Source of the DNA: Thioploca sp.
GTDB lineage: Bacteria > Pseudomonadota > Gammaproteobacteria > Beggiatoales > Beggiatoaceae
DNA: 52,319 nucleotides
Direction of reading: 5' to 3'
Assembly (NCBI GenBank): GCA_012032555.1
Contig: JAAUSR010000032.1
Coordinates: 1-52,319, forward strand
Made by a program: the position numbers and the translations under genes. The notes under the pieces were generated by a model. That model made no database searches, was not told the DNA's origin, and saw only the letters and a program-made list of their open reading frames with translations. Of this stretch, positions 35,884-45,033 are shown in pieces. Position 1 is the first letter of the stretch. Every line of letters begins with the position of its first letter.

Positions 35884-36738
35884 ATGAAAATTAAAAAATT
35901 TATAAGAAAAGCTCATTATTGGGCCACCCCTATCTATGAACGTCTTCCTTCGTGGTTTTTCCCTCAACGTCATTTAAGATTTAAAGCTTATGGTGTGGGT
36001 ATGGGAAAGACTGGAACAGTGACTCTGCATATCATGTTTAGTAAACATTACCGAACAGCACACGAACCTGAAAGTCGATTTCTTACTAACAAGGTTGTAG
36101 CATTTGCTGAGAACAAAATTACTAAAAGTGATTTTATTAGGTATATTAAGCAAAGAGATAGGCGTTTAGGCTTAGAAATGGATGCCTCGCATTTCAATAT
36201 TCACTTATTGGATATTCTTGTTGAAGAATATAAGGAGGCGAAATTTATCTTAACAATACGAGATTGCTATTCATGGGTTGATTCTATTATAAATCATCTT
36301 CTTGCTCGCCCAGGGTTCGTTGAAAAAAGAATGTGGATCAAACAATTGAATGCTATTCGTTTTGGGGTTGACAGATATAAATATGCTCAAGAAGAAAAAA
36401 TACTTGCTGAGAATAGCTTATATACGCTAGATAGCTACTTTTCATGGTGGAACACACACAACACTAAAGTACTTGCCACTGTACCTTCTGAGCGATTACT
36501 TATTGTAAAAACACGGGAACTAACTCAAAGTATTCCACAAATTGAAAGATTTTTGGAAATTACGCCGGGTAGTCTTCCTACTTCTGCTCGTGGCAATGTG
36601 ACCACTGAAAAATTTAATATTCTTTCACAGCTAGACAAGGATTTTCTAGAGGAGAAAGCGGGTCTTCATTGTAAAGAGTTAATGGATAAGTACTTTCCTG
36701 AAGTAAAAGGTTCTCTATTTCACAACGCTAAAAATTGA
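35884..36738 (+). CDS. sulfotransferase family protein
   Basis: 284 residues. The 5'-phosphosulfate-binding loop GMGKTGT (39-45) is followed by a helix, and the second phosphate motif appears as LTIRDCYSWVDSI (Arg in the IRD strand, Ser a few residues on). The helical middle (SYFSWWNTHNTKV) and the C-terminal VPSERLLIVKTREL segment are typical of PAPS-dependent sulfotransferases encoded near polysaccharide clusters. It probably sulfates a sugar or lipid-linked glycan. First recognisable gene of the second half of the polysaccharide region. Confidence 0.75.
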   Translation: MKIKKFIRKAHYWATPIYERLPSWFFPQRHLRFKAYGVGMGKTGTVTLHIMFSKHYRTAHEPESRFLTNKVVAFAENKITKSDFIRYIKQRDRRLGLEMDASHFNIHLLDILVEEYKEAKFILTIRDCYSWVDSIINHLLARPGFVEKRMWIKQLNAIRFGVDRYKYAQEEKILAENSLYTLDSYFSWWNTHNTKVLATVPSERLLIVKTRELTQSIPQIERFLEITPGSLPTSARGNVTTEKFNILSQLDKDFLEEKAGLHCKELMDKYFPEVKGSLFHNAKN

Positions 36739-36763
36739 ATTCTTAGCAATTTGGTTGTGACAA

Positions 36764-37807
36764 ATGGTTTGTAAAGAAAGAATGAGTAACTTAATTATGA
36801 ATAGTTTGTGGGAATCAATAAAAGATTATATACGAAATATAAATTTTATCCGACATATATACAAAATCTTAACGGGTTGGCTTGGTTTTATGTATGATTA
36901 CAAAAGATTTCTTGTGTATGGTGGCTGGCCAAAAAATATAAATGATATAGAACGCAGAAATTATCAGCAGGTTTACTGTTACCATCGTTTAGAAAAAAGT
37001 TTAAGCTTTAAAAATAGAAATCCCAATTCGGGTTGGAGAGACGTACATGAATTGTTAAATTTATTAAATATTGCTAAGCAATCTGGTTCTATAGGCTATC
37101 ATGATAAAGCCTCAAAACAGATTTTAGAAAAGTTTATAGCGTTACCTGAAAATATTAACTTAGAACAATCACAACAACTAAAAGCAGAACTGAAAAAATT
37201 TGATTTTAATTCAAATGATAATCATGGTGCGATGGAATACAGCTTAAGTGATTTTAATAGAGGCAAACTGGAGCAACCGGAAGATTTTTTCTTGACCAGA
37301 TATTCTTTGAGAGAATTTCAGGATAAAGGAGTTAGTGATGAAATGATTCATCGAGCGATTAAATTAGCAATGAAAACCCCATCCGTTTGTAATCGACAAG
37401 CTTGGCATATTTATCATACCCGTGATAAAGAAGTTAAAAATAGCGTTTTAAGGTATCAAAATGGCAATCGGTCTTTTGGTGAAAATATACCCAACTTGCT
37501 AATTGTTACTACTGATTTAAAAGGATTTTTCTCTGCTCCAGAACGTTATCAACATTGGATAGATGGGGGATTGTTATCAATGTCCATAATGTATGCTTTT
37601 CATGCTTTAGGAATAGCTACTTGCGCTTTAAATTGGAGCCAATCACCCAAGAATGATAAATTGTTAAGAAGCCTCGTTAAGATTAAACCAAACCATACTA
37701 TTATTATGATTCTAGCAATCGGCTATCCAGATAAAACTAATAAAGTATGTGTATCTGCTAGAAGACCGTTTGAAGAAATTTACAGCACGCTTGAAAAACG
37801 AGAATAA
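36764..37807 (+). CDS. nitroreductase family protein (polysaccharide-locus type)
   Basis: 347 residues; the C-terminal ~185 residues are a nitroreductase-like flavoprotein domain (RYSLREFQDKGVSDEMIHRA, KTPSVCNRQAWH, and the HALGIATCALNW and AIGYPDK segments). The N-terminal ~150 residues are helical (CYHRLEKSLSF) and of unknown role, typical for nitroreductase-like proteins found beside polysaccharide pyruvyl transferases. An ATG six codons downstream (36782) is an alternative start. It directly precedes the pyruvyl transferase (2 bp gap), so the two probably cooperate. Confidence 0.78.
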   Translation: MVCKERMSNLIMNSLWESIKDYIRNINFIRHIYKILTGWLGFMYDYKRFLVYGGWPKNINDIERRNYQQVYCYHRLEKSLSFKNRNPNSGWRDVHELLNLLNIAKQSGSIGYHDKASKQILEKFIALPENINLEQSQQLKAELKKFDFNSNDNHGAMEYSLSDFNRGKLEQPEDFFLTRYSLREFQDKGVSDEMIHRAIKLAMKTPSVCNRQAWHIYHTRDKEVKNSVLRYQNGNRSFGENIPNLLIVTTDLKGFFSAPERYQHWIDGGLLSMSIMYAFHALGIATCALNWSQSPKNDKLLRSLVKIKPNHTIIMILAIGYPDKTNKVCVSARRPFEEIYSTLEKRE

Positions 37808-37809
37808 CA

Positions 37810-38931
37810 ATGAAAATAGCCCTGATTACCATGCATTATCAAAGCAATTATGGTGCAGTATTACAAGCCTTTGCTACTAAGAAAATCCTCTCACAATATG
37901 GAGAAATCGAAACTATAAATTATTTTAATCCATACTTACAGTATAAACTTGATCTCATAAGATTTGATCTGTCAATTCATGGTATTAAAATAATGATACA
38001 TGATATTTTGCGACTCAAAGATAGAAACAAAGTCATTAAGAAATTTAAAAAATTTATTGAATCTAACCTGAATTCATCTAAATTAGTCACTAGACAGGAT
38101 ATTCAAACTGGAGCGATTGATTATTTTGATATATATGTTTGCGGAAGTGATCAAATTTGGAATCCCGGTGCTGTTTCTAAAGATGGAAAACTGGATCCCA
38201 TCTATTTTTTAGGCTTTATCAATAATAAGAAAGCCAAAAAAATCTCTTACGCATCAAGTATGGGCGGGCATTGTCATCTGACAGATTCTGAAAAAGAACA
38301 AGTAAACGATTTATTAAAAGATTTTACGACTATTTCAGTTAGAGAAAGTGATGCTCAAGAGATGTTATCTCAACTCTTGAAAAGAGAAGTATTTCATGTG
38401 TTAGATCCAACTTTGCTCCTGTCAAAAGGAGAGTGGTTGGAAGCTTTAGAAATAGATAAAGATTATAGAAGTCAACAAGAAGATTATATTTTGGTTTACC
38501 GGATATCGAAGGACCCTTTGTTAAAAAAAGTCGTTGAATTTGGTGTTAAGCAATTTGGAAATAACAAAAAAGTAGTGATAATTGATCAAGCATTTAAGCC
38601 ATTTATAACAGTAGATTCTCATATTAGAGACGCCGGACCAATTGAATTTGTAGAACTTTTTGCCAACGCTAGTTTGGTAATAACTAACTCATTTCATGGT
38701 ATTTGTTTTTCTATCAACTTTAAAAAGCCTTTTGTGCCGGTAAACCCAGCATGGGGAGGAAATCGAATTAAGAGTTTATTGAATTTATTTGGTCTGAAAG
38801 ATAGGCTTATCAATGATGATGAAGAGACTTATCAATTAAATATTGATTTTGATTATGATTTTTTGGAAGCTCAACTGAATAATGAACGAGCGAAATCGAT
38901 TCAGGTTTTGAGTTCAGGTGTATTGTCATGA
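37810..38931 (+). CDS. polysaccharide pyruvyl transferase family protein
   Basis: 373 residues. Start ITMHYQSNYGAVLQAFAT; central FDIYVCGSDQIWNP, ISYASSMGG and VFHVLDPTLLL; C-terminal VITNSFHGICFSINFKKPFVPV with the conserved His. This family transfers pyruvate from phosphoenolpyruvate to sugar residues as ketals, adding negative charge to surface glycans. It lies 2 bp after the nitroreductase-like gene and before a glycosyltransferase-like gene on the same strand. Confidence 0.88.
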   Translation: MKIALITMHYQSNYGAVLQAFATKKILSQYGEIETINYFNPYLQYKLDLIRFDLSIHGIKIMIHDILRLKDRNKVIKKFKKFIESNLNSSKLVTRQDIQTGAIDYFDIYVCGSDQIWNPGAVSKDGKLDPIYFLGFINNKKAKKISYASSMGGHCHLTDSEKEQVNDLLKDFTTISVRESDAQEMLSQLLKREVFHVLDPTLLLSKGEWLEALEIDKDYRSQQEDYILVYRISKDPLLKKVVEFGVKQFGNNKKVVIIDQAFKPFITVDSHIRDAGPIEFVELFANASLVITNSFHGICFSINFKKPFVPVNPAWGGNRIKSLLNLFGLKDRLINDDEETYQLNIDFDYDFLEAQLNNERAKSIQVLSSGVLS

Positions 38932-38987
38932 AGTATCTTCTCATGAAGAAATTAGTTGGATAAAATTAATACCTAGGGATAGATATT

Positions 38988-40049
38988 ATGAAATATTGCT
39001 TTGTTTTTGTCTGTCAACAAGGTAGTTTAGAACTGAAATCTATGCTCTTAGCGGCCTCATTAAAATACTATTTGCATTGCGATTATGAATGTGTGGCTGC
39101 TATCCCCCAACAGGCAACTCGATGGGGTACCGTTTCGGCAGAAACATTAGTTTTTATGCAAAGTTTAGGGGTACGTACTGTACCTATTACTAATCCCATT
39201 CATGATAATTATCCCATTGGCAATAAAATAGCTTGCTTAGCTATAGATACGTCGGCTGACAGACTCATTTTTTTAGACAGTGATATTTTATGTGGACGGG
39301 ATTTCTGCCCAGACATGATTCCTCTCAATCTTTCTTCAATCATGAACTCAGCCTCAGAATCCATTAGCAAATGGAAAGGAATATTTGAGGCACCATTTAG
39401 CGCTGTTCCGAGCAGAATATTATTTACCCGTGAGGTGAAACGCTGGCAACAACTATATGATTTATTTAATCTTCCTTTACCAACTTGGCAAGTTCGTTGT
39501 ACCGGAACAGATGAATTGATGTTACCTTATTTTAACGCGGGTGTCATTGTTGTACAAAATGGCCTACGTTTTGCGGAAATATGGGCGGACTGTTGTCGAA
39601 GGATTGACGCGGAGGAAACTATAACCAACAAATACCCTTGGTTAGACCAACTCGCTTTACCCATAGCTGCTGCCCGTTTGAATTTAACAGTTAATGTGCT
39701 CGGTGAAAGTTTTAACTACCAAGTACACACCACACCCTTGCCTAATGAGTTGCCCTTCTTTTGTCATTATCATGTTCCAGCTTGGATACGGGGTGAACCC
39801 AAACTGAATCAGTTAGTCAGTCAATTGGTTAATACCTATTCCGGGCTTAAAGAAAAATTGTTAAGCAGTTCTGGGGAATGGGCGCAGTTGCTTAAGCCTT
39901 ATACCTTAACTGAGAAATTTTCATATTTAACTAAACGACAAATTAAAGCGGTAAAAAATCAGCTAAAAAGACGTTTTCACTTAGGGACAACTTGCAGCCA
40001 AAAAGATGCCAATTTGTTAGGGCATAGTAGTGGTGCTAATACTAGGTAG
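38988..40049 (+). CDS. glycosyltransferase-like protein of a polysaccharide cluster
   Basis: 353 residues, no signal peptide. A nucleotide-sugar-binding-like layout: KSMLLAASLKYYLHCDYE at the start, FLDSDIL (DxD motif) in the middle and PYFNAGVIVVQNGLRFAEIW plus YPWLDQLALPIAAARL afterwards, as in GT8-like enzymes. The acceptor cannot be read. It follows the pyruvyl transferase with a 56-bp gap in the polysaccharide region. The C-terminus is basic (KRQIKAVKNQLKRRF), perhaps for membrane association. Confidence 0.65.
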   Translation: MKYCFVFVCQQGSLELKSMLLAASLKYYLHCDYECVAAIPQQATRWGTVSAETLVFMQSLGVRTVPITNPIHDNYPIGNKIACLAIDTSADRLIFLDSDILCGRDFCPDMIPLNLSSIMNSASESISKWKGIFEAPFSAVPSRILFTREVKRWQQLYDLFNLPLPTWQVRCTGTDELMLPYFNAGVIVVQNGLRFAEIWADCCRRIDAEETITNKYPWLDQLALPIAAARLNLTVNVLGESFNYQVHTTPLPNELPFFCHYHVPAWIRGEPKLNQLVSQLVNTYSGLKEKLLSSSGEWAQLLKPYTLTEKFSYLTKRQIKAVKNQLKRRFHLGTTCSQKDANLLGHSSGANTR

Positions 40050-40056
40050 TTTTATC

Positions 40057-41829
40057 ATGATAATTAATGTGATGAGAATTTTCATTTTGTTTTATGTTAT
40101 GGCGGAAGTAACAATTGCACCAGCCGCAGAAATACGAAGAGACCATTCCTGCGCTATCCAAGCGGACAATACGGTAGCCTGTTGGGGCGTAAACCAAGCG
40201 GGTCAGGCTATGCCACCCAGGGGGACTTTCTTACAAATTAGCCTGGGTGGACAACACAGTTGTGGTATCCGTACTGATAAAACGGTTGCTTGTTGGGGAT
40301 TAGATGAAGAAGGCCAATCAACCCCGCCCAGTGGGACTTTCTTACAAATTAGCGCGGGTTTTTGGCATAATTGCGGGGTTAAAACTGATAATACGTTAGC
40401 CTGTTGGGGTAGCAATGATCCTTATTGGAGTCATGAGCCGGGTAAAGAAGATCCTTATTTAACCAAATGGAAAGATGTTGAAACTTTAGGTCAGGCAACA
40501 CCGCCAAACGGTACCTTTTTACAAGTCAGTGCGGGTGGGCGGCATACCTGTGGGGTACGGACTGATCACACAGTGGAATGTTGGGGTAGTCATCTTTCTG
40601 ATCCGCTAATTTTGGCAGGTGTACTCGGTGTAAGTCAATCTATACCCCCAAGCGGTGAATTTTCCCAAGTCAGTGCTAATCTATATTCCACGTGTGGAAT
40701 TCGACCTGACCAGAAAGTGGAATGTTGGGGTGGTTTTGGGCAACTCCAATTTCCCATTGATACTTTCTATTCTCAACTATCTGATGGTGGAGTAGGGGTA
40801 CGTTGTGGGTTGAAGATTGACCATACCGTAGTTTGCCTTTTCAATCAAGACTTAACTAGAAGCGAAACAGCTAGAGTTCCAAATAGTACTTGTCTTTGTC
40901 CGATTCCCGGACTCAGTGGTAATAACTGCGCCTGTACCACCTCTCCAGATTATACCTTCTCTCAACTCTTGGAAACTGGCCGTAATCATGCTTGTGGCGT
41001 TCGGAGCGACCACACCATCACCTGTTGGGGTTATGCTCCTGAGGGTCAAACCTTTCCTCCGCAAGGCTTGATTGCCAAATCCGCTGATCCAGCCTGTCTA
41101 GTTTACGGTGTCCACAACGATACTAAACAAACTCAATTTTTCATTGCCAATATTAACGCTGGTCCATTGGAAATCTATCTCCGCAGCGAGGGATTAACTG
41201 ATAACCTCCAAATTGAGGCATTAGATATCGATCGCTTTGACAATCAACTGTTTGCGGCTTCTAGTGAAGGTAAGCTTTATGAAGTTCGCAATGGTGCCCA
41301 AGCAGTGAATGAAGTTGGGAAGTTAGGTTTTGAAAAAGTTGAAGCCTTGTCGTTTCATCCTGACCGAAGTTTGTGGGGCTGGGCGCAGGGTACCGGCTTG
41401 TTTCAAGTCGAGCGCGATAAGAACAACGAACTTAAACTTCCTGGTACCGTAATTGTTCCTTACGATGGCAACATTAAAATTAAAGATATTTCTTGGAACA
41501 CGACAGGTACCCTCCTTTATGGTGTGGAAAACCTGGAACCAGGTAATCGCTTATGGTCCTACGATTCCAGCCAAGGAGAAGCGAAGTTAATCTGCGAGGA
41601 CTTGATGGCTTCGTTGACCACGCCAATCAATGCCCTCGAAACGCATCCTGATAATAGTTTGATTTTCACGTTTACCCAGAATAAAAAATTAGCTTTTGGG
41701 GTGATAGATGTGGCTCATTGTGAAATAACGATGACCGGAGAAATGGCTACGGATTACAATCAAGTCAAGGGCATTGCTTGGCCAGATTGTGGTAAGCCGG
41801 AGAGTGTGGAATCAACTCCTTCAACTTAA
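40057..41829 (+). CDS. secreted protein with seven RCC1-like repeats
   Basis: 590 residues from ATG 40057; the frame from 40030 would overlap the previous gene and lacks support. A signal peptide (FILFYVMAEVTIAPAAE) is followed by seven RCC1-type repeats, each built around HxCGxxxDxTVxCWG (five well conserved, two degenerate, around residues 30-325), with PPSGTFLQIS linkers. The C-terminal ~270 residues look like a six-stranded or seven-bladed beta-propeller of unknown type (FIANINAGPLEIYLRSEGL, ALDIDRFDNQLFAA). RCC1-like proteins outside eukaryotes are surface or matrix proteins; the function here is unknown. Paired cysteines in each repeat suggest disulfides in the periplasm or outside. Confidence 0.75.
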   Translation: MIINVMRIFILFYVMAEVTIAPAAEIRRDHSCAIQADNTVACWGVNQAGQAMPPRGTFLQISLGGQHSCGIRTDKTVACWGLDEEGQSTPPSGTFLQISAGFWHNCGVKTDNTLACWGSNDPYWSHEPGKEDPYLTKWKDVETLGQATPPNGTFLQVSAGGRHTCGVRTDHTVECWGSHLSDPLILAGVLGVSQSIPPSGEFSQVSANLYSTCGIRPDQKVECWGGFGQLQFPIDTFYSQLSDGGVGVRCGLKIDHTVVCLFNQDLTRSETARVPNSTCLCPIPGLSGNNCACTTSPDYTFSQLLETGRNHACGVRSDHTITCWGYAPEGQTFPPQGLIAKSADPACLVYGVHNDTKQTQFFIANINAGPLEIYLRSEGLTDNLQIEALDIDRFDNQLFAASSEGKLYEVRNGAQAVNEVGKLGFEKVEALSFHPDRSLWGWAQGTGLFQVERDKNNELKLPGTVIVPYDGNIKIKDISWNTTGTLLYGVENLEPGNRLWSYDSSQGEAKLICEDLMASLTTPINALETHPDNSLIFTFTQNKKLAFGVIDVAHCEITMTGEMATDYNQVKGIAWPDCGKPESVESTPST

Positions 41830-41907
41830 TGAAGTTTTTCTTTCTGCTTACGAGGAGGAGAAAGAGATTTTACAAATTTGAAATATATCACTTAGCTGAT
41901 TCAAATA

Positions 41908-42195
41908 CTATAAATAAGGGATAGGGACAGGGCCATTCAGTTTCCAAGCCATGCCCAAAAGTCGTATCGCTTCAAAAGGATGAGCAGCAAAATCACGGCA
42001 AGCTTTGGCAATATTGGCAGCCCCAGCTAGGTGTGCAAGTCCGATAGCTATGTTACGGCATGAAGCCATGACTGTAGGAGTATTGCCCACACGAACTTGG
42101 GAACGGTCTTCATCAAACGTGACATCATGTACATAGTGCAAACGGTTCTCTATACCCCCATGTCCACGTGAACATTCTAATAAAAACGCGGCATC
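41908..42195 (-). pseudogene. C-terminal fragment of an ISAs1-superfamily transposase
   Basis: Open frame from 42195 (upstream TAA at 42196-42198) to a stop at 41908. It contains the C-terminal pattern of a DDE transposase: GIENRLHYVHDVTFDEDRSQVRVGN, then ASCRNIAIGLAHLAGAANIA. The N-terminal and catalytic parts are missing and no start codon is left in the expected place. The sequence is clearly different from the 3508 remnant (HWRLDVLFHEDTNR), so they come from different transposases. Plain debris. Confidence 0.75.
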
Positions 42196-42381
42196 TTATA
42201 TTTCGTCATATTTTATACAGTTCTTGTCATGTTATACAATTTTCCTTAACTCCAGCGAAAGCAGTCTAAATATTTTCAACCCATTGACGGAAAGGCTAAT
42301 GACAGTTAAAGTTCAACGATTAGTACCCTAATTCGCTAGTAACACATTTACCAATAATTTATTATAACAAATAGGATTATT

Positions 42382-43106
42382 ATGAAATCCATCCGCAATA
42401 TTTTTGTTTTAATAATGATGAGCCTATTATTAATGTCAACTAGCTTTGCGCAACAACTGTTAGTGATTCCTAATGCTTTTTTTTCTAATCGCAATTTTGA
42501 ATATTCTGTTCCTAATGGCAACGTCAGTGGTCATATCAGTTCTCTCGGAGGTGGAATTACCGGCATTTATCAACATTTTTATATCGATCTGTCCGGGGAA
42601 AGAAATTTAAGTACCAACGAAGAATCGATTATTGATGGTTTGTACAATACCATCAAATTTGAACGTACCGATTTTGCGGCTTCAATGGGTTATGCGGTTA
42701 ATGAGTCCATTAGTACTTTTTTAGGTTATAAATATGGTAAATCCACTTTGACGGAGTTATTTCCTTCTCCTTTTGCTGGTGCAAAAACGAGTCTTGAGGG
42801 CAATGGCTGGTTTGTTGGTGCTGGTGGTGGTTGGCCGGTAAAAAATTGGGGTACTTTTTCATTTAGTGCCGCTTATGTCAAAATGATTGCTGATTATAAT
42901 TCTTTTGCGTTAGCGAGTACTGAAGGCGAGGCGTCGGGAACCAGTTTAGGGATCAAATGGAAAGCGCCTTTGAGTAAACATTTTTATTATGATTTATTTT
43001 GATACGTCATGATTATTATTATGAAGATTTTGACAAAATTGACTTTGATATTTCTGAACAAATTCTCTCTTTCCGGTTTGGCTTGTCTTATCATTTTTGG
43101 AATTAG
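42382..43106 (+). pseudogene. outer-membrane beta-barrel protein, frameshifted near its C-terminus
   Basis: From ATG 42382: signal peptide (LLLMSTSFAQQ) and alternating beta strands with glycine and aromatic residues (GGGITGIYQHFYIDLSGE, AASMGYAVNESISTFLGYKYG, GAGGGWPVKNWGTFSFSAAYV). The annotated frame ends at 43002, but the other frame continues from about 42993 with RHDYYYEDFDKIDFDIS and closes with GLSYHFWN and TAG at 43104-43106. An amphipathic strand near the end is required for BAM-mediated insertion. The total is one base short of a multiple of three (~241 codons with one base added). Real mutation or sequencing error. Convergent with the next gene, 11 bp. Confidence 0.75.
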
Positions 43107-43117
43107 TAGCCCCTTAA

Positions 43118-44101
43118 TTAATCATCGTCATCACCGGCATGTCCCAAATATTCTAAAACTTGCCATAAAATTTTTTTAAATTTTACCGGTGCCATGATGT
43201 TAGGCACAATAGTCTTCACACCACCCATTCCAGTAATTGTTATCGTGCCATAATTAAATAGTCTACCGAGTAAACTTTGGTTAATAGTAATACTTTCAAA
43301 ACGTCGTAATTTTACTTCAATCACAGTGCGATTAAAAAAACCAAATTGAGCAATAATCCGTTTAGTGGTAATAGCTAGCTCAGTGGTTTGCTTGATGATA
43401 AAAGCTTCCCATAGCATAAGTACACTAATCAACCATAATACTGTTAAACCTAAGTACCATACTGAAACAACTTCGGGCTTGTTAGAGACTAATTTAGGTA
43501 GCCATAAGGATACTGTAGGAACATCTTTTCCAATGAAATTGGGATTATCTATTAACAAATAGCTGCAACTTATTGCTAAAAGTAAAGCGCCCAGATCGAG
43601 AAAAAAGAACCAGTGCGTATAAGCTTGGAACATAATTTTCTCACCAGGTATTAAGGTATTACTAATATATTTAGTTGCCGCACGTTGTTTAAAAAATTTC
43701 CAGCCTTTCAGCGGTTGAGCTTCTCCAGCTAAACGAGATTGTTCTTTAATTTTTAATTCTTTAATGGCATGTTGCCGGTTGCGCCACCATGCTATGATAA
43801 TTTGGTATATATTCTTAAATGTTCTAATGAGCCACGCTTTTAACTGGGTTAATCGGGCTATTCTTTTAGCTGCTGCTAATTTTTCTTGATTTAGTCTTAA
43901 AGAGTCGTCGTAGCTGGCTCGTCTGTAAGGACTGGATAAAACTTTGTAAGCTTCTTTAATTTGGTTAAAATGAGCACGAGCACTTTCATTCATTTGACTT
44001 TTAGTCGCATATTTTTTACCTAAACGCACCATAGCCAATTTAATTTGCTCTGGAGTCGCTTCTGGTGACACTTCAAGTAATTCATATAAATTTTTTTTCA
44101 T
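43118..44101 (-). CDS. J-domain-like protein fused to a membrane and PH (bPH_2) module
   Basis: 327 residues. An N-terminal DnaJ-like domain (1-68; NLYELLEVSPEATPEQIKLAMVRLGKKYA, then FNQIKEAYKVLSSPYRRASYDD) is followed by two transmembrane helices (about 172-189 and 214-233) and a bacterial PH domain (about 240-320; ITTKRIIAQFGFFNRTVIEVKLRRFESI, GRLFNYGTITITGMGG). The HPD tripeptide needed to stimulate DnaK is absent: the helix II-III loop reads KYATKSQMNESA. It is thus unlikely to be a classic DnaK co-chaperone. Function unknown; membrane protein assembly or scaffolding could be imagined. Confidence 0.75.
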   Translation of the reverse strand: MKKNLYELLEVSPEATPEQIKLAMVRLGKKYATKSQMNESARAHFNQIKEAYKVLSSPYRRASYDDSLRLNQEKLAAAKRIARLTQLKAWLIRTFKNIYQIIIAWWRNRQHAIKELKIKEQSRLAGEAQPLKGWKFFKQRAATKYISNTLIPGEKIMFQAYTHWFFFLDLGALLLAISCSYLLIDNPNFIGKDVPTVSLWLPKLVSNKPEVVSVWYLGLTVLWLISVLMLWEAFIIKQTTELAITTKRIIAQFGFFNRTVIEVKLRRFESITINQSLLGRLFNYGTITITGMGGVKTIVPNIMAPVKFKKILWQVLEYLGHAGDDDD

Positions 44102-44269
44102 TGCTCAACAATACTCTGACTAATCAAAAATCACTTTGCTTTAAAAGTTAGTTATTTTATTAATTAATAAAATAACATCAATAATGAGATAAGTATTCGG
44201 TTAACCCGTAACCGGATTATTTTTATCTCAATAATTTGGAGAAACTAAACCTTTATGACATAGTTACCC

Positions 44270-44294
44270 CCCCTTTTAAGCCAACTAAAAGGGG
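44270..44294. repeat. 25-nt hairpin sequence CCCCTTTTA...TAAAAGGGG
   Basis: A perfect 9-bp inverted repeat with a 7-nt loop, in the 239-bp gap between the J-PH gene and the nitroreductase gene, both on the minus strand. It is located about 47 bp after the nitroreductase stop and could terminate that transcript, though no T-run follows. Part of a C-rich stretch. Confidence 0.5.
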
Positions 44295-44340
44295 TGGATG
44301 TCATTTCAGTAACTGCAATTGATGACGGGTTATTTTGCCT

Positions 44341-44976
44341 TCACGGGTTTTTACCGGTTTGAAGCTCATGATGAACGGTCGCTATGGTTCCCCACTGCTC
44401 AACAAAAAACACTTCTTCTAATGATTTACGATGTCGATCGGCTAATTCGCGTTCTTGATATTTATCTTCTAATATCAGCGGATCAGCTTGATAACCAATG
44501 GCTATCATTGACATACAAGTAAAATCATTGGGAATGCCAAATAATTCATGTGCTTTCTGCGGATCGAATCCACCCATCTGATGAACCAATAAACCCATGC
44601 TGGTTGCTTGCAGGCAAATATTTTCACTAGCTGCGCCACAATCATATTGTGCCCAACGATTAGGTTTACCATTATGAGTAAAAAAATTATGAGTTGTTGC
44701 TATCAACAAAACCGGCGCATTTTTGACCCAAATCTGATTACCTTCCGCTAAACAACTAAAAGCCTTTTCCCAAGGTTCAATCGCAGTAGTTTTATTGAAT
44801 ACGAGATAACGCCAAGGTTGAGCATTATTACAAGAAGGTGCCCACCGAGCCGCCTCAAGTAAAGTTAAAATCTGTTCATGAGTAACGGCTCTATTCGCAT
44901 CAAAGGCTAAGGGACTCCAACGATTAGCTATTATGTCATGGATAACAAATTGTGTTAGAGCGGTTTTTGTTAACAT
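44341..44976 (-). CDS. nitroreductase family flavoprotein
   Basis: 211 residues of the short nitroreductase type (FMN, NAD(P)H). RWSPLAFDANRAVTHEQILTLLEAARWAPSCNNAQPWRYLV is the FMN-binding N-terminus; LQATSMGLLVHQMGGFDPQKA and MIAIGYQAD follow. It reduces quinones or nitro compounds in relatives. Unrelated in length to the polysaccharide-locus nitroreductase at 36764. A TTAGGAGAAA ribosome-binding site precedes the ATG. Monocistronic between the J-PH and histidine kinase genes. Confidence 0.88.
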   Translation of the reverse strand: MLTKTALTQFVIHDIIANRWSPLAFDANRAVTHEQILTLLEAARWAPSCNNAQPWRYLVFNKTTAIEPWEKAFSCLAEGNQIWVKNAPVLLIATTHNFFTHNGKPNRWAQYDCGAASENICLQATSMGLLVHQMGGFDPQKAHELFGIPNDFTCMSMIAIGYQADPLILEDKYQERELADRHRKSLEEVFFVEQWGTIATVHHELQTGKNP

Positions 44977-45033
44977 TGATTTCTCCTAATTTTTTAAGAA
45001 AATTATTGAGAGTAAATAAACTAACTATCTTGT

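Noticed and set aside
44270-44294. Riboswitch in the leader of the J-PH gene
   Set aside because: Only a simple 9-bp hairpin, no conserved aptamer core.
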